Positions 28,292-38,200 of a stretch of 64,000 nt of DNA are shown here, one piece after another. The DNA lies in the NCBI GenBank assembly GCA_034008185.1, contig CM067086.1, positions 65,580,286-65,644,285 of the forward strand, written 5' to 3'. The notes beneath the pieces were generated by a model. The model did not search any database. It was not told the DNA's origin and worked only from the letters and a program-made list of their open reading frames with translations. A program made the translations under genes and the position numbers. Numbering within the stretch: position 1 is the stretch's first letter; the number at the start of each line of letters is the position of its first letter. The DNA is from Gorsachius magnificus (lineage: Eukaryota > Chordata > Aves > Pelecaniformes > Ardeidae).

Positions 28292-29050
28292 AAATCAAAT
28301 TTAACAGAGACAGAATGACCATTTATGAGACCATCCTGCACACATGCAGATCTATGGGGCACTTTGGAAGTTCTCCAGGTGTTCCAAAGCACCATACCAA
28401 TGCACATGGTAAGAGCAGCCCCATATTTTTCCCCAAATGCCTCTCAGCGACAGCAATACCGGGACAAGTAGCACTATGAAACCTCATGGGATAATTATCT
28501 CTGTTGATAGGACTATTCCTTGCAAATAAGGGAGTGGTGCTGGCGTAGGCTACGTGCACCATGATTATCAAAGCCAGTTTCCTAAAGATTTACATCAAAC
28601 AGTTGAGGACTTTGGTATATAATGAACTGCAAACTCCAATTAAGTTTTTCCCATGGTTGGGATATGTAATGAAAGCCTCTCCTCTGCGTGGATTCACGGC
28701 TGTCTGGAGAGCAAGACCACACACGCTTTCTCCCACAGTCCAAGCACCGTGGCAAGCTCCCATTTTCTACAAGTCTTGTAGGAACCGACTCGACTACTTC
28801 AGAGAGCATCAACAAGTTTTGAATCATTTTGTGGGATGGCTTGTTACACAAGCTTTTTTGTTTTGTTTTTAAAAGGAATCAGGCTTAGCCAGTGGCAAAG
28901 AGTAAACAAGACCTCTTATTCAGGACAAGAGGTCTAAACATCTTTACCTGCACCTCAAGAAGTAAGACTTCAACTCAGGGAAGTTATCCCCCAAATTAAG
29001 AGGCATATCTACTAGCTACCAGATACAGAAACCGCTGCATGTAACTGATT

Positions 29051-29101
29051 GTGGGGTTTTTTTAGGGGTTGGGGGTTTTTTTGGTGGTGGTGGTGTTTTT
29101 T
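29051..29101. repeat. T/G-rich tract with (GGT)n
   Basis: G-runs and T-runs alternate, ending in about four GGT units and a T-run. Confidence 0.8.
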
Positions 29102-30199
29102 TACAATGCTATAAAAATCAAACTACGATAAAACTTAAAAATACTTCTCCATACCTACGTGACCGACCTCCTTAAAAGACTACAATCTGAACAAATCATG
29201 TTTTCACAGGTAATATTTCCTCTGGACAAAAAGGAGTCATTTCACTTTGCTTTGCTTACCTTCCACTAGCAGTTCTATTGCACACCTCATCATTTTTAGA
29301 TGCAAACCATCCCATTTCGCAGGCCTGGCTTTGAACAGATGACACGCTGCTGCCATGGGTGGGAGAAATCACATCTTTGCTGCGCTAAACAATAAAGCTG
29401 CAGAAGTATTAGCAACAGCTTTCGCTGTGAAGTCAGCCCTGAGTGAATTTTTCCTTTTAAGTACATTCCGATTCCAGGTCTGGTATCATGCAGCAGTATA
29501 TACTCAGCACGTATCAAAAACTCAGTTTGTGCTTACACCGTATTTTCCCCATCACAGAACTAGTGTGGGCCAACACTGCCAAAAGCAATAGTCCAACCTT
29601 TCACTTGCTATTTTGCTCCTGCTTCTTCTCTCCCTGGTTCACGTGAAGGGGAAACAAAACCAGATTTATGCTTTAAATTTAGTTTTAAACCACATCGGTC
29701 CCTTGCTCTGCAGTTCACTGCAAAGCCACAGAAGCCCTTCTATCAGCAACCAGGGGAAAACGACACAGAGGGCAGGAGAGATTCCTTTGGCAGTACTGCA
29801 AGTCTACAGGTATCAGGACATCTACAACATTCGAAGTCTAAAGATAGAGTATTCACCTTCACAATACCCAGCCCCAGAGCTTTTCACGACTGTATGCTGA
29901 AGTCCTGACTAACTGGAAAGCCCTCTTCTACCGAAGCATCCAACATTTACTCCCTTGAACACAGATTAAAAAGGAAAAAAGCCACATGCTAGTTTACATC
30001 AAAACGCAAACAGAAAGCGTCAACATATGCAACACTGACAAGAAAATAAGTGAACTCCTGTCTCCTTTTACGCAATATCACTGCTTGCATTTCACATTCT
30101 TTACACCACTCCCCTTGTATCACACTGAACAATTTGGTTCGTGTCTAGGAGAACTGGTGTGCTATTTCAGCAAAACAACTTCAATGGTTTGGGATTTTC

Positions 30200-30218
30200 T
30201 TTTTTTTTTTTTTTTTTT
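30200..30218. repeat. T19 homopolymer
   Basis: Nineteen consecutive T in intron 1. Confidence 0.9.
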
Positions 30219-30718
30219 AAAGATGTTATTTATTCCAGATACATTTTTCTGTATCAGACCTTCACAAAACAAGCAGTTGCTGCCTGCCAGTTATCTGAGA
30301 ATTTCAGTGAAACAGGACAGTGAAGTTACTCTCAAACTTAATCTCACTGGGAGGCATTGCCCAACAGGAAAAGTAAAGATAAGTAGGACTTCTGTACCGA
30401 CAGGACGGCACTGGTTTAATTTCTCCTTTGAACTCTATCCTCTGGTACTGTGTATCGGTATTAAAGATATTAACTCAATAAGAATGTAAGTCTAAGCTTG
30501 TCTCCAGCTGATTATTAGGTGCATCCATTTCCATCTCAGAAGTAGCCTCCACCACCAGAGGTACTGGTTAATCGTCAGCCCGTTCCTGTGGTGAAGTTTT
30601 GGCAGCGAACGTAAGGCTGCTCCTTGAACACCATAGTGCTTCACAGAGGACTACAACAGATTACAACAAAAACATTTAACATTGAAGTTTCTTGGATGTT
30701 GGAAAGAGGATACTGTTG

Positions 30719-30735
30719 TCCTCCTCCTCCTCCTC
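30719..30735. repeat. (TCC)n microsatellite
   Basis: Five CTC/TCC units; a purine/pyrimidine asymmetric tract. Confidence 0.85.
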
Positions 30736-30888
30736 ATCCCCCAGCACTGAGAAACCTCAATTCTTCAGAGGTAGCTCAACAAGCCTAGACCAACTGGAAG
30801 GTTCCCTTGTCTTCCAAAGCGGCACTTTTTCCCCCACTGCATCACACGTACCTTTGGCAAAGTGTACAGTTGCTTCCTGAGCACAGAA

Positions 30889-30952
30889 TGACAGAAAACA
30901 GAACTAGAAGGAACTTCAAGGAGTCACCAATTTGAAGGCTTGATCCAGTCCA
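30889..30952 (-). repeat. Possible old CR1-like tail
   Basis: GAATGACAGAAAACAGAACT followed by AGAAGGAACTTCAAGGAGTC resembles a diverged, older CR1/L3-type 3' end in reverse orientation. The match is short and imperfect. Confidence 0.3.
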
Positions 30953-31625
30953 TCCATGACATTTCCATTTCAGTTACTCTGGGAAATCCGAGCCTCCCCC
31001 CCTTGTTCCAACGTCTTTAGAGTTAAAACTCTCCCCATGCATGCAGCAAGGGAGATTCAGGTCAAAGCAAGTCTCCCGTGCTTCCTGCCAAACCCACCGA
31101 AGAACCTAAACAACCTCTTCTCTTTTCCTTTTCACAGCAGACTCACATGCTAGAAGATTTGATTCCCATCTGATTTTTCTTTCTTTCTGAAGGAAAACAT
31201 GTTAAGAAGTTAGGGCAGCAAATTAAGTAGCCTTAAGTAGAGTTTTTGTTACTGTAATGACTACAGCAATGAGTAACTCATGGGTAAGCAAAGGGCTTCC
31301 ATCCTTCGACTAACAAGAGCCATTGATCCAGGACCCTTGGTTTATGCAACCTTGGAGGAAGTCCTGAATGAAAGACACAGACCCACCTCAGACTCTGCTG
31401 GCTAAGACATCTCTGTAAGCATACATTCTTCCTAATCACTACCAGTGGTACAGCTTAATAAAACAGTCTTCCTGCAGAGCAAGAAAATCCAAACCAGCAA
31501 GTTCCAAAGTCCCAAATAATCTCATCTCTTTCCCCAATTAAGAGCAACGTTTTTGCATCTGTGCATTTGATTATCCCTGAGAAAGGCATGTTGGAGTAGT
31601 TAATCATAGCTATCATCAGGTTGGG

Positions 31626-31701
31626 AATTTTTTTTGGTTTTGTTTTTTTTATTTGGGTTTTTTTTTTGGGGGGGGTTTTTTTGGTTTTGTGGGTTTTTTT
31701 A
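31626..31701. repeat. T/G-rich low-complexity tract
   Basis: Seventy-odd bases composed almost only of T-runs and G-runs, including GGGGGGGG. The opposite strand is A/C-rich and gives a spurious Lys/Pro-rich open frame. Confidence 0.85.
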
Positions 31702-34700
31702 ATCAATGTTTGTTTTAAACTTATTTAAGAAAACACTTCTCCAGTACTTTTTGAATACTTATTGGCACAGTGATCAATCCTGTGCATTCACCACAAGCCT
31801 TCTCTTCCCCAGCACTGAATTTTAGCACTGCCGGCCTAGTCTCCTGCTACCTGTACAGTCCAGAGCCTTCCCAGAGGTTGCAGCGGTTCAGTGAAATGCA
31901 GTCTGACCTGATAACCCTTATAGTTATCAGGGAGATTTTTCAGAGCAGGCTGATTTGTATCACTGGCTAGTGATTAGGGGATATTTTAAAAATTTTTTTA
32001 GCTACCCTTCAAAAGTTGGTCCTAATTGCTCCTGCTACCATTAGGAACCTAGCAGTCAGCTTGACCAAAAGCTGTATACTATGCTTATGGTGCTTTTATG
32101 TTCAGCTACAGCCAGCCTCCTGAGCAGAATCAGAAGTGTGGCTTAGCTGAACACATGGCTAAAAGGTTACGCACACCATGAAAAAAAAATTAAAAAGAAT
32201 AAATCTTTCAGAGACACTTATAACAGATGAGATAAGCTAGAAACTACTTCCCTCCTTCACAAGGTACAAATTAAGTAGAACCTTATCTACTGAAAACACC
32301 ACAAGAAATCACGTGTGAAGTAGCTGGGGTTCTCCAGAGTGACCTTACTTCTCCCTTGGTGTTCTGGAACAGAACTGGTTGCTCTTCTGGTTTGCAGGGA
32401 AAAAGCTTGTTTCTGAGGGGAAAAAGCCTATTTCTGGCTGCTATGGCCTTTTCTCACCCCATCCCCACCTGCCAAGTGATGCAAGGATCTGGTACGCTAC
32501 AGTTCAGATCAATTCACAGGCTGCTTTTCAAACTATTCACTCCACACATTCCCTCCACTATCAGCATGACTACCCTGCTACTGTAACAACTAGAACAGAA
32601 TAGTTTAGAAAAAAAAAAAGTCAGGTTTGTTTTAGGGAGAATATTTATACAAAATAGAGCTGACTAATCCTCACACACATTTAGCTTACATAATACAGGC
32701 AATTCAAGAATATATACACCTGATCTATATTAGCTTCATCCTATACCAAGAGTTAAAAGGATGCTATTGGCTTGCAAATATCAAATCAATTGTGTAAGAA
32801 CTGCTTTTACTCAGTTTTATTTACGCTACACATCCAGTTCCCTTCAAAATTCCCAAACCTCTCTGCTATTTTGATACTCTCCCCCACACATCAGTGTGGG
32901 GGGAAAAAAGAATTATACGGCAAGAAAACATAGAAGCAAAGTAGCAAAAGCAACCAGTCTCAAAGTGAGGAGCACAGGAGTCAGGGCTTTAACACTCTTA
33001 GAACTACTTGTAACATAAGACATCCAAGATCCAGTTACAAGCATCGTTTTGACACTCGTGTAAATTAGCTAATTATTTCTTCTGGACTGGGAGAAACTTT
33101 CTATAGAAAATTCTTATCTTTCTCTTTGACCATATTTTTCTTAGCAGGTGGTTTGTTACTTGCCTCAGATGATTTTTCTTGAAATAATTTGTTACTTCTG
33201 CTCTTGTGAAACCAAAGCCAGCAAACCCTTGCCACCACTTCTGAAAGACACAAGTTTCTGTAGAAGTTTCAAATGGCGTTGTAACCTTAGTTTAATTAAA
33301 GAAATTCAAGATCTTCAATTGCATGCGTTACTGACAATGTGGAAACAGGTATTTCAAGAGGCAGTAACAGAGGATATTTGCTGCATCAGCTTCTGCAAGA
33401 CAACTATATGAGGAGCACAAGATTGTGATTAAAATCTGATATTCTAGAATCACCTAAAGGAGCATACTGGTGCAGACTACTAGAGCATCAGGATAAGCTT
33501 CAATTAAAGAGTCAAATAACCTGACAGTTCCAAACAACTTAATAGCCGAGAACCTATACAGACAGCCCAGCTAAGCACTACAGCCAGAGAAAGGAATTAT
33601 TACAGTCTCACCTCCAACACAGCATTCTTAAAGCCATCCATAACCATGAGACTCATAGGGAAAAGGAGCAGCTACCTTTATTTAATAGAGAAAAAAACCC
33701 CACAACCCCCCCCACCAAACCCCCATATTTAAGATACTATTACACCACTTCCAATATAACTAATACACCAGAAGAGCGTTAGAATGCAAGGGATTTTCCT
33801 TTTAGAAAGCCGAGGGTAAGGGAATCTGTTCTTTCACATAATGACTTCCTTAACAATCTTTATTTCCAGCATTTTACTGCTCCCCCCCAGCATTCATTTC
33901 ACAAGGAGGCAATTTTATTCAGTGCTTTAAGTCCATCTCCAAAGCTGTCAACTAAAACCATTCACCACTGCATAAAAACCAACAAGGCTCGTGCACAGCA
34001 AAATACAGGGTATAAACTAATCAAGCTCATTTCAAAGCATGCTTTTTATTCCAGCTGAGAGCGTGTAAGAGGTGGGCAAAGCACCATCTTTAGAGAATCT
34101 TCTTTCCAGCCCCAAACCTCTCATACTATAGAGGGAATGCTATTCATCCGAGAACTATCTATAATCTAGCCAAATGCCACTGAAATGGTTTGATATGGCA
34201 TTTTGTTAAACTAAATACAGTTAGATACGATGGAAAGCGAGATCGAGCTTTTACTGCATTCAAAACAAGTCAGATAAACATTGAATCCCTTTCAAAGGGA
34301 AGTACTATGCACAGCTGGGGTTCGATGCAAAGAGGGAAAGAAGTGAAGGAGGAAGACTGTTTATCCAAAACACCAGAGGCTTAGGATCCACACACTTTTG
34401 TTTGGAAACAATTTACAATCTTCTCTTAGATACCAGATTAAAAAAAAATAAAAGGGTTGAAAGTTTCAAAATTCAGACAAATTAGACTTCATATGCCAGG
34501 GGACAGGATACCTCAAGACACACCTGCCCTGCCATACCAAACACTCTCCCAACCTATTTGTGCTTCATACACGTTCGAAAGTGCAAAAGCAAGCTGTTCA
34601 AATTTTAGTCAGAGGTATGAATAGTGGTAACACCATGTTACATCTGAAACTCCACTACATTAAACATTACGGAGAAACTACATTTGATTCAAAGGACTAT

Positions 34701-35507
34701 TTGGGCCGTTAAAAAACCCATGCAGAATTCAGACAATTCATTTCCTAAGCAATCAAATGCTTTCCCTAAACCACTACCGAGGACTCTTTGACAGTTCACA
34801 TTGTCATAAGAAAGTGATGGCTTTCTTATAACTTCAGCTACCCTCCAAATACAAGCAGCTGTAATACCATTTTTGTGATTCCACAGACAAGAAGTTCCAG
34901 GATGCCTGCTACTTACAGCTTTTTCAAACACTCAAGCATGACAAGAATCTTCTTAGGTTCACTCCAGTATCACTTAGCACAGAGGAAGAGAGAGAATTTG
35001 CATTTATTTTGTGAATATAGGTGATCTCGCAGGCAGTGTACTGAACAGAAAGTGAAGCACTCCACTGCTGTCATCCTGACCTGCAACATCTGTGTCAAAT
35101 CCTATCAAGTTTAACATCCCTTTTAGTTTCCCAGGGAAAAGACAGCCTTACAGATGCACAGCTCCCTGTTCAATCTGCTTAACAGAATCCCAAACGTTCG
35201 CCTCCGAAACAGAAAATAAAGAATTGGGTTTTCTTCTTCCTATCACTTGCAAGCATTACTGCCTCTCTGAACACAGCAGCTTCCTTAACATCAGTGGTGC
35301 TGCGTTATCATCGACTGCTACAGCAGCACAGTCAAGGCAAGTTAATCCACGGCACAGCCTGCTCCCAGCAGATTTAGAGCAGGCAAGTAAAGAAAAAAAT
35401 AACAGAATTACCTTTCTGCCTTCGAGCACCCAGCAAGATCTAGAGGTTGAAAGTTTCCAAATGGAGGTTATTTTAGAGAGCTGCTGCTCTACCACCTCGT
35501 TGGACCA

Positions 35508-35663
35508 GATCACAGAATCAGAGTCGCTTTGCTTGGAAAAGACCTTTAAGATCATCGAGTCCAATCTTTAACCTAACCCTGCCATCCCACCACTAAACCA
35601 TGGCCCTAAGCACCTCATCCATCCTTCTTTTAAATACTTTCAGGTATTTAAATACCTCCAGAT
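35508..35663 (-). mobile_element. CR1 LINE, 3'-end fragment
   Basis: GATCACAGAATCAGAGTCGC, GGAAAAGACCTTTAAGATCA and CCATCCCACCACTAAACC mark the reverse complement of a CR1 tail. A second copy of the same subfamily starts only 50 bases further on. Confidence 0.9.
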
Positions 35664-35712
35664 ATACCAACCTAACTGAGAACCCTTCTGTGGTTACAGG
35701 TAGCATGCAGTA

Positions 35713-36313
35713 TTCATAGAATCATAGAATTGTTTAGGTTGGAAAAGACCTTTAAGTCCAACCGTTGCCTTAAGCCTGCCATCCCACCACTAAACCCTGT
35801 CCCTAAAGCACCTTGTCTGTCTGGCTTTTAAATCCCCCCAGGGATGGGGACTCCACCACTTCCCTGGGCAGCCCCTTTCAGTGCTTGACAACCTTTTCAG
35901 GGAAGGAAATTTCCCAAATACCCAATCTAAACCTGCCCTGGTGCAACTTCAGGCCGTTCCCTCTCGTCCCATCACTTGTTACCTGGGAGCAGAGACTGAC
36001 CCCCTCTAACTCCCCCCTCCTGCCTCCTCTGCTCCAGGCTGAACACCCCCAGCTCCCCCAGCTGCTCCCCGCAGCCTGGGGCTCCAGACCCCTCCCAGCT
36101 CCGCTGCCCTTCTCTGGACACGCTCCAGCCCCTCCAGTCCTTCGGGGAGGGAGGGGCCAACCCTGACCCCAGCATTCGAGGGGCGGCCTCCCCAGTGCCC
36201 AGCACAGGGGCACGGTCCCTGCCCTGCTCCTGCTGGTCACACCACTCCTGATACAAGCCAGGATGCTGTTGGCCCTCTTGGCCACCTGGGCACCCTGCTG
36301 GCTCATATCCAGC
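35713..36313 (-). mobile_element. CR1 LINE, 3' segment (interrupted by an LTR)
   Basis: The plus strand starts TTCATAGAATCATAGAATTG and runs through the CR1 3' UTR into the CR1 ORF2 end (GCTCCAGGCTGAACACCCCC, GGATGCTGTTGGCCCTCTTG, GGCTCATATCCAGC). The sequence breaks off at 36313 where an LTR begins. The same CR1 resumes at 36888, so this is one element split by a later insertion. Confidence 0.95.
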
Positions 36314-36887
36314 TGTCGTGGTTTAACCCGGCTGGCAACTCAGCACCACGCAGCCGCTCGCTCACTCCCCCCCCCCCTCAGTGGGATGGGGGAGAGAATC
36401 GGGAAAGGGAAAAAAGGTTAGAGCCGAGGGCTGAGATAAAGACAGTTTAATAAGAGAAAATAATAATAATAGTAATAATGAGAATGATAACAAAATATAC
36501 AGAATATACAAAACGAATGATGCACAATGCAATTGCTCACCACCCGCCGACTGATGCCCAGCCCGTCCCGAGCCACGATCACTCCCCGAGCAGTGATCAG
36601 TACCCAAGCAGCGACCGACCAACCCACCAACCCCCCCGAGCATGACGTTCTATGGTATGGAATAGCTCTTTGGACAGTTTGGGTCCTAGCTGTGCTGTAC
36701 TCCCAGCTTGTTATGCACCTGGCCAAGCAGGAGAAGCTCAAAAAGTCCTTGAGCAGTCTGAGCACTGCTTGGCAACAACTAAAAACATCAGCGTGTTATC
36801 AACATTCTTCTGGCACTAAATCCAAAGCACAGCACTATGCTAGCTTCTGTGAAGAAAATTAACTCTATCCCAGCCGAAACCAGGACA
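36314..36887 (-). mobile_element. Solo LTR of an endogenous retrovirus, 574 bp, nested in CR1
   Basis: The element has TG...CA ends (TGTCGTGG and CCAGGACA on the plus strand) and is flanked by the perfect 5-bp duplication CCAGC at 36309-36313 and 36888-36892. The inserted unit splits a CR1 cleanly, so both edges are certain. On the minus strand it reads TGTCCTGGTTTCGGCTGGGA at its start and has an ATTAAA poly(A) signal (plus-strand 36446-36451), which sets the orientation. An AAT-rich patch lies at about 36461-36480. No TATA box is evident. No internal retroviral genes remain, consistent with LTR-LTR recombination. The 5-bp duplication suggests an ERVL-type or related family; the assignment is inference. 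Confidence 0.92.
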
Positions 36888-37141
36888 CCAGCCGCCTGTC
36901 AACCAGCACCCCCAGGTCCTTTTCCGCCGGGCAGCTTTCCAGCTGCTCTGCCCCACGCCTGTAGCGCTGCGTGGGGTTGTTGTGACCCCAGGGCAGGACC
37001 TGGCCCTTGGCCTTGTTGAGCCTCACCCAGTTGGCCTGGGCCCATGGATCCAGCCTGGCCAGGTCCCCCTGCAGAGCCCTCCTCCCCTCCAGCAGATCCA
37101 CACTTCCACCCAGCTTGGTGTCATCTGCAAACTGACTGAGG
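36888..37141 (-). mobile_element. CR1 LINE, 5'-ward continuation of the interrupted copy
   Basis: After the LTR the CR1 continues with CCTGTCAACCAGCACCCCCA, GCGTGGGGTTGTTGTGACCC, CTTGGCCTTGTTGAGCCTCA and TTGGTGTCATCTGCAAACTG, which is antisense to the end of CR1 ORF2. Homology fades after about 37141. Together with 35713-36313 it makes one CR1 of about 850 bp. Confidence 0.95.
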
Positions 37142-37239
37142 GTGCAGGCAATTCAGTGTGAGTTATTGTCAGAGGTTCCTGCTTTTAATTCTTGTCCTCC
37201 AAACAATATAAGGAAAAAAAAAAGAAAAGAATGGGCATT

Positions 37240-37984
37240 TGTCGTGGTAAAGGTTGAGTAATTTGGAGCTATACTCAATTCATCATTTTAAGTCCGGTCG
37301 CCTTCAGTGGACTGAACTATCACGATTACGGATGCACAAATAACGTGGTACACCTTCAGTCTAGTCACATTCCACGAACTACCATGGCCACACTTTAAGA
37401 GTTCAGTCGCGTTCAATGAGAACTATCGCGGCTAGATTAATGAATAGTGCAGTTTATTAAAGCAACAGAAACACAGGCTCTTTTGGATTGCTGGTGATAA
37501 ATTCACTGTCTGCAAAGCACGTGCAAATACCAAGAGTATGAGTAAACGCATTAAAGGATATAAAGCAACTCTACAGAGATCTCAGACTTTCACAGGGAGG
37601 CACTTGGTATAACTGAGTGTTCAAATCTTACCCAAAGGCGTCCTGATGGGGGGGAAGAGAGGCTCAGCCCATCGACTGATCCCAGACACAAGGACGGTAT
37701 CTCCTCATACGTGATGATATCTTCCCTAACATCCTCTCTCCCTTAAGCTATTTTATATAATTTTTTACCTTTCAGGTGGAGCTTGAGTGACTCTAGTCAT
37801 ATGTACCTTTGTTACAATTGGTGTACAATTTTCTCACTTTGCTTTTAAAGGTATAGATTAGAAAAATTTTAAAGCGCAAGCTCAGTGAGGAATGGTTACA
37901 CCTTGGAGGCGGGTAGCTTTTGGGATGGAGGTGTGTTTTGGTATTATAATGATATTATAATGGACAAAGTTCACCAAAAGGACA
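37240..37984 (-). mobile_element. Second solo LTR, 745 bp, with TATA and poly(A) signals
   Basis: The ends are TG...CA (TGTCGTGGTAAAGG and AAAAGGACA on the plus strand). Perfect 5-bp duplications GCATT flank it at 37235-37239 and 37985-37989. On the minus strand a TATA-like stretch (ATTATATAAAA, plus positions 37751-37766) lies about 300 bases before an AATAAA (plus positions 37453-37458), the order expected for U3 then R. There are no internal genes, so this is a solo LTR. The 5-bp duplication fits an ERVL-class element. It sits in the same transcriptional sense as PELI2, inside intron 1. Confidence 0.85.
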
Positions 37985-37989
37985 GCATT

Positions 37990-38200
37990 TTGTCAAAGAC
38001 ATGACAGACCGTTGGCCCAGGGTAGCAAGTATACAGCTTATTGGTTCCATCGCACCTTCAAGTTCCGCTATTGTATAGAGCCCGGCCGCGGTGTCTCCGC
38101 TCCGCTCCACACTCCATACAGTTTCTCTTAGAGTCAGCACACCAAGTTCCCCTGGTGTAGCCAACATCTAAGGTTGCAAGCCTAGGGAACTTCCATGGAA
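37990..38200. other. CpG-bearing unique sequence next to the LTR
   Basis: Immediately right of the LTR duplication is a stretch with a small CpG cluster (about seven CpGs at 38051-38106, including CCCGGCCGCGG) in otherwise CpG-poor intron. A minus-strand frame of about 55 codons is open here but matches nothing I know. It may be an unrecognised repeat or unique sequence. Confidence 0.4.

Noticed and set aside
35813..36306. Overlapping open frames of 94-142 codons
   Set aside because: They are fully explained by the CR1 fragment on the minus strand.
37955..38167. Short minus-strand open frame beside the LTR, considered as a retroviral gene remnant
   Set aside because: It runs into the LTR by chance, and the target duplications show the LTR is solo with no internal region attached.
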